Shown here one piece after another: positions 49,700 through 60,905 of a DNA stretch of 64,000 nt. The stretch comes from Gnetum montanum (lineage: Eukaryota > Streptophyta > Gnetopsida > Gnetales > Gnetaceae). The stretch covers positions 253,272-317,271 of the forward strand of contig MNCI01009439.1 in NCBI GenBank assembly GCA_015680685.1, written 5' to 3'. The notes under the pieces are model-generated. The model was given only the letters and a program-made list of their open reading frames with translations, was not told where the DNA came from and did no database searches. The translations under genes and the position numbers were made by a program. The stretch's first letter is position 1; each line of letters opens with the position of its first letter.

Positions 49700-50165
49700 G
49701 ACATCATCCTAAGATAGTTTCTTAAGAAATCTAATTTATGTAATATTTAAATATAATTAAAAATGAACTCTAAATCTTAGTTTAATGAAAAAATGTAATA
49801 AGGGATATGGTCTATGTAGGGTTAGGGTCCATAATTGCTCCATGAACAGAGTATTATATAAGTGCATGGGAATAATAAAATAAAATGATGCATAACTAGA
49901 TGTACATAATTAAGCATAAATATGCATAAAGAGGTAAACATGCATAGCTAAATACATGTAAATGCATGATAACCAACAAAGAAAAACTTCCTCGGGTAAT
50001 TGGAATTCAACGTTTAATCATAAAATATAATGTAGGTCTATGAATAAACTCTAATAGTAGTAAAATTAAACATATAAAAATTTAACAAAACATTCTAGCA
50101 AGAAGATTGCACTCACTTATATAGGAGACTAGTAGCAACAACAACAATAATGATAGTAACATACT
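49700..50165. other. AT-rich DNA between Elements B and C
   Basis: 466 bp with no frame or motif of note. It begins with GACAT, the right target site of Element B. Confidence 0.5.
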
Positions 50166-51067
50166 TGATAAAACCTTCTTGTAATAGGCCATGATATTGT
50201 ATCTACAACATCGCAACTCTACATACATAATCATTGATGTGATGTAGAGGGTCCCAATCATCTCTATAAATACTAACACTTAGTTGAATCAACGAAACAA
50301 CTTTCATTCTACTCTTAGAACAATTCTTACAGTTTGTTTTCATAACTTAAACTTAGTGATAGAGTGAATGTTTGTAGTGTGGTGTTAAATAGTTGTATAG
50401 AATCTTTGTTTGAGTATATTGTGCTTGGGCATAATTCATGGATGGAAATAAAGATTGAGATTGTTTCTCACCATTGCAGCATTACACTTAGTGTCTTTAC
50501 TTTTACTTAGTCATTTTCCCTAGTTTAATTTTCACTTCTTTAATATGTTTACTTTAATATAGTTCTTTATACTTTTCAAGTACTTTACTTTTCTCATGTT
50601 CATTAGTAAGGTGAAATAAGTACGACTGGTTTTGAGCATTAAGTATAATCATTTGATAACCCAATAGTGGCTTCACTTGATTTGCTTAATAGTGAACTCA
50701 CTTGGTAATCCCAGTAATGGTTACATGAGCCCAAGATGTATATGGCAAGTTATGAATGGATGTTCATCACCATAGGATAAAATAGATTTATAGTTCTATT
50801 AGAATTTAGATTTATATTTTATTCTCATCTTTCATTGTGAATATGCTTAGGATTAATTTGAGCCTACAACATCATAATATCGTACACATCACTACGAGTT
50901 AAACCATACCACTCATACTTCACTAACTCAACATGTGAAGACAACGATCATGAACCAACTATTAACCACTAGCATACTTAGATTGTCCATCCATGGATTA
51001 TAATCTAGTTGTGTGTGTGTACTTGTGACTTATGTGGTAAAGTGTTGGGATACCCAGCTACTCATCA
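50166..51067 (+). repeat. Element C 5' LTR
   Basis: Starts TGATAAAACC and ends ACTCATCA next to the PBS. U3 holds the inverted repeat CTCTACAT (50217-50224) / ATGTAGAG (50242-50249), then 15 bases and TATAAATA (50265-50272). R/U5 text around 50400-51060 aligns by eye with the Element B LTR (GCTTGGGCATAATTCATGG, CATTGCAGCATTACACTTAG). Confidence 0.82.
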
Positions 51068-51086
51068 TTGGCACCATTGTCAAAGA
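51068..51086 (+). promoter_or_regulatory. Element C primer binding site
   Basis: TTGGCACCATTGTCAAAGA after the LTR end, the most degraded of the three Asp-type sites seen here. It lies 140-160 bp upstream of the first Gag ATG (51225), and a CA-repeat (about 51180-51203) lies between them. Confidence 0.75.
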
Positions 51087-51224
51087 TGTGTTAATTTTTG
51101 CTTAGTAGTTGATTTCATTGAATTCATTTTATTAAGAAGTATAAAGTTTATCTTTCACACTTGAATTAATTATTTTAACACACACACACACACCCCCACA
51201 CACTTAGATCATCAAAAACATAAT

Positions 51225-53110
51225 ATGACTTCTACACTTAAGGAAAAGTTACCACCTACCAAAGAAACTCATAAGAGTCATGATAAAGGATATGATGAAG
51301 AGGATTGGAGTGTTCTCATGCAAACCAAAATTTCATATGCTCACATTGATCTATACTATCTTGATTTTAAATTTATCTTTCACTAGGATGACCAACTAAG
51401 GTGGAGAGATTTGTAGGGCAATGTTGTTTTTCCTCTTGAATGTTCTGAACTAGTAATGTTGCATGAGAAGGATACCATGTTACTAAACACATGACTATGT
51501 CATATCAAGCTACCTAAGCACAAATAAGAAGGGATGCTACCATGAAGATAAGACATGAGTGTAACAAAGGAAAGAAAGTACCTTACATAGTTGTCCTAGA
51601 AGAAATAAATGATGATACATTCATGATGAAAGAACTTCACCAAACTCATGAATCTCATTCATGGACATCGATCATCCATTTAGAGGAACTTGTCAAAATG
51701 CAATTGCATTTAGCCTTTGTGGAAACACCTAGGAGAGATATGGAAGAATCCAAACTTAGATGAAGCTTAAGGCCTAAAGCTTCCATAGAACCAAAAGAGA
51801 ATGAATCATGAAGTCACAGTAGAAGAACCAAATGGCACAATTATCCAATTGCTTCCTCTTCCTCCTCATCTTCATCTATGGAATTTGACAAAGGGGGAAT
51901 AAAGATTAAAAGACTATGACAAGGGAAGATGAGAAGAACATGATAGACATGTACATTGAACAAGGTATCCTGATGAAGAAGAAGAAAATTATGAACAAAG
52001 AAGAGATAGGATTAAACATGAAGAAAGAAAGCATTATGAGGAGTGAAGGGATCATAACTACAATAGAGTTTATGAACCCAAAGATCATGAAGAACCCCTA
52101 CTAGCTACTTGTAATATGATTAATATAAGAGAAGTAGTGTATATCCCTACTAGGCACATAAGGGATAGTTGCATCAAGCAACTATATATGAAAAAAATTT
52201 CTATGTTTGAAGGAGGATACAATGCAGATCCACAAGATGACCTCCAAGCATTCCATGATGCCTATGCCCTTCAGAACGTTGAAAATGATTGGCAAAAATT
52301 AAAGTTATTTTCTAGAACACTTATAAAGGAAGCATAGAGTTTGTATAAATCCTTAGAATTAGAATCAATCTAAAGATGGAGTACCATCCTACAACTATTC
52401 AATAATAAATATCAAACCTTTTAAGAGGGTCTAATTTAACAAAATAGCTTCAAGGATGGAAGCAAGGGATACATGAAACCCTTGATGAGATAATGGAAAG
52501 ATATTATTCATTACTACATAGGTGCCTAGGCCATAATTTTTCTTAAAGGGAGAAATTATGAAACATTGTTGATGGGTTATAAAATAAATCAAGAACAAAT
52601 CTTTGGGGATATGCCCAAGGTAGATTATCTGAAATGATAGTCCATCAAATCCAAATATTGATAGACTAAGTAGTCAAAGAGGAAATAGAATTAAAGAAAA
52701 GAGAATCAACAAAAGAGTATAATCGAGATCCCATAATAAGAAAAAGGGATGTGAGAATGTGCAAAAGATAAGAAGAAGAAACATTAGAGGATTTCATCCT
52801 AAAGAAGACTCTAACCATACAAAAATTAGTCAATGACATTGCAATAATGGTAGAGAAAATGTGGGATTTAGTGGATGAAATATTTTCTACTACACTTAAG
52901 ATTGTAGAGGAAAAGATTAAACAAATTCTGAATAAGAATAAAGAAAGAAAGAAAAGAAGAGATAATGGATGAGAGAACTACAAACATAAAGGAAAAGTTG
53001 CTACAGTTGAGGAGTTTATGGACTCTAGTTTGGAAGATGAAGATAGATGTAAAGTGTTCTAATATGAACATCCTAATAGATGTTTGCTTCTTATGGTTTA
53101 CTTGCAAGAG
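51225..53110 (+). pseudogene. Element C Gag
   Basis: ATG at 51225 starts MTSTLKEKLPPTKETHKSHD. The N-terminal region has LDFKFIFH (stop) DDQLRWRDL, matching Element A. A Ser/Lys/Glu-rich linker follows, then ISMFEGGYNADPQDDLQAFH and ALQNVENDWQKLKLFSRTLI (52116-52337), the capsid core, and SLYKSLELESI after a stop. Around 53045 RCKVF then YEHPNRC is a degraded zinc knuckle. No Pro-rich tail or protease is reached before Element D interrupts at 53526. Several stops. Confidence 0.75.
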
Positions 53111-53525
53111 TCTAAGTCATACATGTTGATCTTTTGGTATGTCAAAACATTAGAGAAAATGGAGAATGTAGAATGTGAATGTGTGATTATAATCCTATAG
53201 GACCATGAAAGAGTATAATGAGCAAGGACTTCAAATGGACATCCAAAGCTTTAGAACAAGAGCTAAATTATAATGAGATTCAAGTTGAGATGTTAAAATA
53301 AAAAATAAGTGGATGAGATGAGAGCATGGATGAAAATGGAGTCTATGAGCTAAAAGAAGATGTTCTAAGGACTACCAAGATGCCAAAATGACAAAGGAAT
53401 GCTCCAGATCTCAAAGTGTGCAAGTAGAGTAAATGTCTTACAAAAATAGCAAACATCTAACTTAGAGAATAGATGACTCAGGGTAGACGTCTTAGTGTAA
53501 ATGTCTTCATTTTCAGATAGACATC

Positions 53526-54546
53526 TGATGAGTAGCTAGGTACCCCTACACCCAACCATGCGAATCATGGGCGTTCACACGCGACTTGGTCGAATTCCGT
53601 AGACTATAAGCACTTGACATACACCAGACCCTAACCAGTGAAACCTTGGGTTAGAATGGTTGTTGTCCTCCTAATCTCACTTGTGAGGTTTTGATTATGA
53701 TGGTTAAGTGAGATTAAGGCTAATGAATTTTATAGCTTTTTGCATATCTTTTGGTGGCTAATTTAAGGTATGAAAAGTAAGGAATAAACTATTATCTAAT
53801 CTATAATTATCCTAGCTTATACTTTAACTATTCCTAGCACAAGTATTCGATCCCATCTTCCAAACACGTTTTGAGCATCTCTTAACATTTCTGGGTGACT
53901 AGACGTTAAGCATCACTAGGCTTACCAAGTGTTTGATTTACGTTTGAGATGGTCATACTTATGGCCTTTACAAACTACGAATAAGCAGTAGCAATCAAGA
54001 TAACAATGATAGAAACTTAAGTAATTAACAAAGCATAAACATCTTAAACTATTAAATGCATAAAATAGCTAAGTCCAAGTGCTGCAANAAGCAGTAGCAA
54101 TCAAGATAACAATGATAGAAACTTAAGTAATTAACAAGTACTTAACAAAGCATAAACATCTTAAACTATTAAATGCATAAAATAGCTAAGTCCCAACGCT
54201 CCAAGGAATGCTTAAATAGTTCGTCTTTATTGCTGTCATGCCAATGGGCTTAGATACATCAACGCTCGAATAAAGAGCCGATCACTTTTCTTACATCTAC
54301 TATGGGTACTTGGAAAATATTCTATCCCTTGCGGGAACAAACTGCAAGAGCTTCACTACAACTAATTGAAAGATTCCTAAATGAGGCGGAAGGCCCTCTT
54401 ATTTATAGGTCGAGATAGGAGGCTGCATAAATGAGGCCACGTCAACGTAGGAAGGCTACGTCGATGGGCCTACGTCGATGCGGCTGCGTATACACGGTCC
54501 CACATACCCAGCCCAGTCGATGCATCAACTTAATGATACTTCATCA
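53526..54546 (-). repeat. Element D 3' LTR, with a duplicated segment at the N at 54088
   Basis: From TGATGAGTAGC to ACTTCATCA (plus strand). Minus-strand TATAAATA at 54400-54407. U3 motif cluster at 54433-54530 with ACGTCGATGGGCC and ACGTCGATGCGG. About 105 bp left of the N at 54088 is repeated to the right with a few differences (e.g. an extra GTACTTAACAA), so the true LTR is probably about 910 bp, like the LTRs of Element A. Confidence 0.9.
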
Positions 54547-54557
54547 TACCCCATGAC
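54547..54557 (-). promoter_or_regulatory. Element D polypurine tract
   Basis: The minus strand reads GTCATGGGGTA directly before the LTR start TGATGAAG, matching the site in Element A. Confidence 0.65.
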
Positions 54558-54559
54558 TA

Positions 54560-57500
54560 AGCAAAAGCTCATCCTTGAGTTACTTTACAATTTGGAAGGT
54601 ATGGATTCTTATTTACAACACACATAACTTAGACACATACATGACACAACATGAATTTTACCAAGTTCTTGAGTTACAGAGGAGGGCAATTACAAAAATG
54701 GAGGTGTTCAGAGACAAAATTGAATACCTCGCTAGTCCTGGAGCCTCTACTGTGTAGGATGATGCACAAAATTGCTGGAGAAGATCACACCATCCCTGGG
54801 GGCGGTGGTTTTGATGGACCTTCTTTAGCCTCTGGCCCATGCATTGGTGGTGGCACGAATGATGATTGCCCTGCAGTAGCTGCAACCTCTAGAGGTAGTT
54901 GGAAAGCCTCCAAGAGAGCCCTCATCTTTTCAGCTTTTCTTTTGGGGTCATTCATGGTCCAGGGAGCTTCTCCAATGTGTGCTGGAACTAGAACTTCCCA
55001 AAGGCATGCTAGCATTAGAAAGAGTTCTTTCAAGTTGACAACCAAGTTGCGAACTGCTTGTGTTTGATGTCGAACACTTGGATTGATGTTTGTAGCTACT
55101 AGTAGTCATTCATTCTTCGGCCCAGGTCATCCACGATGGTACGTTGGCCTTCAAAGCTTGTGTGAAAAACCTCGAGTTCCGCATTTGCCATTTGTAGCTT
55201 CTGCTTTCTTGCTTTATGCACTTAGAACTCTTCCTCGTATAGGGAATACGAGGTAGCCACTTTTTTTTCTGATTCTGACCATAGTGTCCCAGCTATGAGC
55301 ATAGCCAGGTTTGCATATAGGAGGTTGGCCAACTCCATGTACTCTATTATTTCCTTAATCTGCAGCTCCTTCAGACAGATTTCTACTTTATTATAGGTGT
55401 TCAAACCATCAAAGATAGAATGCCATACATCGCCTCCCTTTTGGAGCTATTGGAGTGCTTGGTTCATTTTGGCTTTAGCGACTTGAATGTGTTTCTCATT
55501 TACCTCCTTCTGCAATCCCACTTGGTCCCTATAATGAGTTTTGACTTTTTCAAATTTCAAGGCCTCATTTTTCCAAGTGGCAATTTCAATTGTAGACTTT
55601 TGTCACAATGCCTAAACCTCCTCCATTGATAGATTATGATTTTCAGTAGCCAACCTTCTTATGTCAGCGTTCACCTTGGCTAGCTCTTCTTGCTATTGGT
55701 GGATGAAAGTTTTCATGTGTTCATTTTTTGCACCAACATTGCGTAGGCGATGAACCTCCATAATCAACCGTATGTTCTCCTGGTAAACCTCCGCCAAGTC
55801 CTTCTCTAAGTGATACGCTCGGGTGCCTGCTACGGACTTGTCGAGGATCACTGTCTCTCACACATCCTCAATGATCTGAAGTCTAAGTTGAAGCTGTTGA
55901 AAAGCTTCATCCCTGGTGATTTTATGGTTGAGGATGGCTGGATCGGCAAGTTGGGCTCATAATTGGGCTACCTCCATTACCAAGCGTTGACAAGCATCTT
56001 GAGCAGCTTCAAGTTGCCCTTCCAAAACAAGGCTCTTACCCCTTGCTGAGAGCAGCTTCGACTCGGTTGCTGTAATGTTGTCTGAAAGGTCAAAGACATT
56101 TGGAAGTGGTTGCTTGGTTTCTACCAGTCAGTCCAACAACTCTTCATGTTGGGCTACATCAATCTAGCTACGTGAAGTTCCTGCAGACACTTGTACATCT
56201 TGTAGTCCATGAATGTTTGGTACAGGTGTTGCTAGTGCATTAAGAGCTATAGAAATTGTGTCAGTGACCACTTTGGTTGCAAATTTTTGTTCCTCGTGCT
56301 GCATCACCAGGACCGTCACCTTCTCACCATCTTCCAAGTGTACCGAGAAGGTAGCAGCATTCCTTGAGATTTCAGGAAATAACTATTGGGTTGATGTTAA
56401 TACATCTCGGATTCTTGGATCTGTTCTAGTTGGAACTTGTGCTCGGGCTATGGAGAATATCAACCCTGCCCTTTCAAGCAAGCTAACTAATTGAGCTAGT
56501 TACTTCAAGTGGCTCATGGCAGGGCGATAGACTGAAGGGTCTTCTCCTCTACCAATCTTTCTGGATTGCTCTCGTTGGCTCGAGAGCATTTCCTAGATTT
56601 TACAGATGTATTTTGCTGTGGTTTGTGAGCATGGCTACATTGTGCAGGTGGTGGAGGTGGTTGCTACTCCTCCTCTTTCTGTGTGGTGGTAGGAGTTTTT
56701 TCTTTCATCATCTCTTGCCACAAGGCAATTGAGGTGCACTGGATTACATCATTGGAATATTGTGCTATCCCTGCCTATTTGCATAATTTTTGAATTAGGC
56801 AAGGAAAGGGGAGAGCTCGTCTTCCACATTCATTCTCAGTGAACCTCTTTTCAATCTCCAGAAAAAGTAGCTATGGAAGACTCATGGGAAATTTCCCACT
56901 CAAGGTAGCACATGCACGAGAGGAGAAGGCTGTGATTTTACTGGGTCTTACCATTGGGTTTAGGTGGTAAGGTGCAATCTTTGAGTACACACTCTCCACT
57001 ATGGTTAAGGAGCCAAATTCCTTGTGCTCTACCCCATAGCACCGTTTGGTCCATTTCACCTTTACCTTTGGATCTACCTACTTTGGAATCTCTACCACGT
57101 CTACCTTAGTTTCGGGCAACCCCAGAGCCTGGGCTATCGTCACTAAAGAGTAAGAGACATAAATGTCCTTGATTCTTAATCTAAACCCTGGTTTTCGATT
57201 CGTCCATAAGAGATAAGTTTCTCCTAATTATCATTCACCACTGGTTGTGATGATTGGCCACATCGAAGAGTTTTGCAGTTGGAGACTCACGTCTTCTAGT
57301 GCGTTCTTGAGGAATGGTCCAAAATTTAACTCTTGAAGGACCATTCGTTGCATCTCGCACAACGTGATAGCATCAAGGAAAGCTTGGGTTAGGGTGACCT
57401 CAAGCCGTGGTACTACCCAAGTGGTCTCATCCCCGAGTGATTGCTCGCCAGGAATCTCCTCTTCGGAAATTTGATGAATAGATTCCACATCAGGTCTTTC

Positions 57501-57631
57501 GTGGAAGGGCCTAGTTGCATGTGAGCCCTCCGTGTGCACTGGTAGTTGCACACCTCATCCCCTTCCCATGTGTGGGTGCTTGTCCCTTGGTTGTGATGGT
57601 CCATTGTCCCTTGGGTTCCATCTGCAATCAA
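54560..57631 (-). pseudogene. Element D 3' accessory ORF
   Basis: Read from about 57631. The N-terminal part (57231-57551) has ITLCEMQRMVLQELNFGPFL and MWPIITTSGE, then stops, then LGETYLLWTNRKPGF and SLVTIAQALGLPETKVD. In 56871-57059: SVYSKIAPYHLNPMVRPSK and SGKFPMSLP. Then LLFLEIEKRFTENECGRR and LPFPCLIQKLCK. A long Lys/Glu/Gln-rich coiled-coil-like region follows (about 56150-55080), and the C-terminal end (54785-55045) has HIGEAPWTMNDPKRKAEKMR then ALLEAF and a Pro-rich tail, matching Element A. The order is the same in A and B. Function is unknown. The RT-side genes are separate, so this ORF would need its own message or readthrough. Confidence 0.72.
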
Positions 57632-59639
57632 ACATAACTACCCGTTAGACTTTTCATAAGTAGCTTAAGATGGTCCGTATATACCTTCTCAGTTTGACCA
57701 AGTTATGTTATTGGCACATGCATACCATTAAGTCTTCCGAAGCATTAATTTATGGGTTAGGGTCAAAGTTTTCATAATTAACCAATTAATTAACTAATCA
57801 ATTAATTATAGCTAATTTCACAAAGGCACCACCCCCCACGACTGAGAGCATACATCCGATTGCTTAAAAGGGGAAGTATCGGTTGATGTGGACTCGCGAC
57901 AGAATGTAGGTGCATTGGGAAAGGTTAGGTAGAAAAAATGGCAAAACTCCCCTCAATTTGGGCTCCAAATGATGAAAAATGGCAAAGTGAAGTGGGGTAT
58001 ATATAGGGGTTAGGCGCTACGTAGACGAGGCCATGTAGACGCGACCGTGTATACGTAGTCATTGCATCGACGAGGCCCCGTTGACGCAGGGGTGTTTACC
58101 CATTGACTAGTATTGACCAACCCATATAAAGCTTGAAATGATGAATTTGAAATGCCAAATTGAGGTGGTTGAAGCATGTGAGAGGCCTGGACATGGCTAA
58201 GGAAATGAGGAAGGGAATTGGGCTTAAAAAAGAGACAAAAATAGGAGAACGAGACGTAAAAAGAACCTCGTGGGAAATAAATCGAGCGATGGGACTCGAA
58301 AACTAGTCAACCATGAAATCCAAAGGATGGGAGGCTTAACAAGTGGAACCAAGGGGATGCAGGTGGGTCCTCGCCATAGTAGGCCATAGCCTTAGTAGCC
58401 CCTACATAGCCCTGACACCGAGGTTCGTGGGCCTCGGGGTCAAGAAATGGTGTTCACCAGGTAAGACTCCTACCTAAGAGATCCTACCAAGGCATGTGAA
58501 ACCCATGGATACCATGACACACTTTAATGACATAAAATAGGAAGTGAGGTGAGGAATGGAGAGAATGGGGTGAGGAGAGAGAGATGAGAGAATGGTATTC
58601 CGATCATTGGTCACATGAAACCCCATTTGTAGATGTGGTTAAGTGACTTGGTAGAACCTTTCCTGAGTTCAGACCCAAAACCATCTGTATTTAGTGACAT
58701 TGTAGCAATAGACGAAGTCTCGACCATCCCCCAAAGAAGCAAGAATGACCCCATAGAGAACCACCACTCCAACAAACATGAGAGGAAGGAAGGGAACGGG
58801 ACAAAGTTAGAGGGCACCAAGGAAGCCCCATAACTAGTGTGGTGGCCCGTTAGAGGCTGTCTAAGGGGTGTGCTTTGAATTCCCACATAGTGATTTTGGT
58901 TTCTTTTCGGGGGGAACCACACCATGCAAAGACCCATGCGTGTTCGCATGCATTTGACCAAGGGGTGTGCTTTGAATCCTCATTTTTATTTCTTTAATTT
59001 TGTTTTTTTTGAATTTTTGAATTTTTTCAGTGAGGACCACACCATGCAAGGTCGAACTGCCCAAAAGCTTCCATGGAGAGAAGGACGTGGAGTTGTAGGA
59101 AATCTTCAAGGATACACCAACAACCCAAGGGATAGAAGAGAATGACGAATATTGCAATCCCCTTGAAGTCACACCCGATTCAAGCCAGTGGGTCATCCCT
59201 AAGTCTGGGAACTACACAAGTCACATAGTAATTACAATGTTTTTAAGTGAAGGGGTTGCATGTTCTCAACAGAGGGAAAACCATGGAGTGGATGAATGGG
59301 TGGGTGACATGAACTCATTTCCGATTTTATGAGTGGAAAGTAGACGTAAAGTCCAAAAAGAAACATGTGAGGGAAAAAACTAGACAACTTGATGGGTGAG
59401 TGTACATTACCCATCACAACGAAAACCATCCAAACTAGACATTTGAAGACAACAAGACAATAGATTAGCAATTACTGAAAAAATAAAACATTCAGAAAGA
59501 AATGAAAAATAAGTAAAAAAAGGAAAAAATGTATGAAGAATTTGCAAACGTATAAATGATGGTAAAAAACAAAAAGTGTAAAAAAAAAATGAAAAAACAG
59601 GGAGGGGGTGTAGTGGAATGGATCAGCAGGGAGGATGGT
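57632..59639 (-). other. Element D spacer between integrase and the 3' ORF
   Basis: About 2 kb without a real gene. The segment ACCACACCATGCAAAGAC (58917) and its neighbour at 59037 (ACCACACCATGCAAGG) form an imperfect local repeat of about 100 bp. T-rich minus-strand frames such as 59472-59717 are low-complexity past the integrase tail. The U3-like block and TATA box are at 57998-58090. Confidence 0.65.
57998..58090 (-). promoter_or_regulatory. Internal U3-like promoter candidate of Element D
   Basis: The plus strand holds CTACGTAGACGAGGCC, ATGTAGACGCG, CATCGACGAGGCC and CGTTGACGCAGGGG, the same motif type as in the LTR U3. The 13-mer GACCGTGTATACG (58043-58055) is the exact reverse complement of 54487-54499 in the LTR. 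On the minus strand the block is followed 9 bases on by TATATATA (57998-58005), and the start of the 3' ORF is about 370 bases further. Confidence 0.5.
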
Positions 59640-60905
59640 CTCCCCCATGACTGGGTGGAAAGGAGGAGACACAAAAAATGGAGCATGGCCATCCTGGTGA
59701 TGATGAGGTGGTTGCACTGGTTGAGTGGAGTTTGTAGAAAGGTTTTAGTAATTGGTGGTTGATTAACTGTGTTTTGGTGGGGTCCTCAAGTTTGTGGATA
59801 AGTAAGGCCCCAGATGGGAAGGTGTTGGAGACAATGTAAGATCCCTCCCATAGTGTTTGAAACTTGGTTGGTTAAGATACATGTGATGGGTTCCAATATA
59901 GTACTTTATCTCCACATCTGAACAAGACCTTCCAGATCCTAAGATCATGTCATTTTTTATTGTAGGCCTTGTGGATCTCATTGGAGGATAGGGCCACTAA
60001 TCAGTTCTCATCTAGCACACTTAAATTGATCATTTTTTCGCGTTGTGCTAGCAGTAGGTCAAGACCTAAGTCACTGGTGGTGGATAGTGTGGAGAGTTTG
60101 TCTTGAATTAGAAGTGTTGGCAACTTTCCGTACACTAACTCATAGGGAGTGTACCCTACAGGAAGTTTCCAAGTGGAGCGATAGGCCCATAGGGCATTGT
60201 TAAGCTTAGTGCTCCAATCCCTCCTGTATTTGCTGATGGTTCAAGTAAGGATCTTGGTAATCTCCCTATTGGTGACTTCGGCCTGCCCGTTGGCTTGGGG
60301 GTGATAGGGAGTTTTAAATTTATGCGTTACCCCTAAGCGCTGCATGAGTTTTTGAAAAGCGACACCCATAAAATGAGTTCCATTATTAGAAATGAGTGCA
60401 TGTGGCACTCTAAACCTGTTAACAATTTGTTTCTAGACAAATCATGCGGTGGTTTTGGAAGAATCGTCCATGACAACTATTGCTTTTGCCCACTTTGTAC
60501 AGTAGTCCATAGCCATGATGATTTATGCCTTTCTATTTGATAGGGGTGTGATGGGTCCCATGAAGTTGATGCGCCAAATGTCAAAGGGCTCCAGTGGCTG
60601 GATCCACTGTTGAGGTCCCTCCAACCATGCCATCATCCCACCATCCCTCTGGTATCATTCACAGGAGTAGGTGAACCATTGTGTGTCCCTGAAGATGGTG
60701 GGCCAGTAATACCTTGCAAGTAGGATCTTAATGGCAGTGCGGCATCCAGCATAGTGGCCCCCACAAGGGCCCTCATGAGCATCCTAGAGGACGTGTAGCA
60801 TATCATCATCAGGGACACACCATCGAACCAAGCCAACTGTGCACACCTTGTAAAGGTGACCATTAATCTCCATGAAACGCTTGGCCTAATGGAGATACTG
60901 TTGTT
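59640..60905 (-). pseudogene. Element D integrase
   Basis: The minus strand encodes FMEINGHLYKVC and AHEGPCGGHYAG (about 60860-60740), the zinc-binding part, with the CxxC region altered. The core follows: PLEPFDIWRINFMGP (60550-60595) where the first catalytic Asp is Asn (codon at 60565-60567), then ALISNNGTHF (60370-60400) where the second Asp is Asn (60385-60387), then TPYHPQANGQAEVTNREI with the Glu kept. The C-terminal domain has LAQREKMINLSVLDEN, GDKVLYWNPSHVS and FPSGALLIHKLEDP. Five or so stops. Catalytically dead as read. Confidence 0.85.

Larger units (their letters stand above)
50166..53525 (+). mobile_element. Element C: 5' LTR and Gag of an Athila-like element, cut by Element D
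   Basis: Plus-strand element with a 902-bp 5' LTR (50166-51067), PBS and Gag, in the same family as A, B and D. It stops at 53525, where the LTR of Element D begins. The remainder would lie beyond Element D, outside the window, if this is a simple nested insertion. Confidence 0.75.

Noticed and set aside
58924-59145. Plus-strand frame in the Element D spacer
   Set aside because: It shows only a Phe-rich low-complexity core and no homology to the matching spacer of Element A on the protein level.
59472-59717. A Phe-rich membrane protein on the minus strand
   Set aside because: The Phe/Leu run comes from a poly(A)-rich stretch on the plus strand in the spacer; the real integrase frame ends just before.
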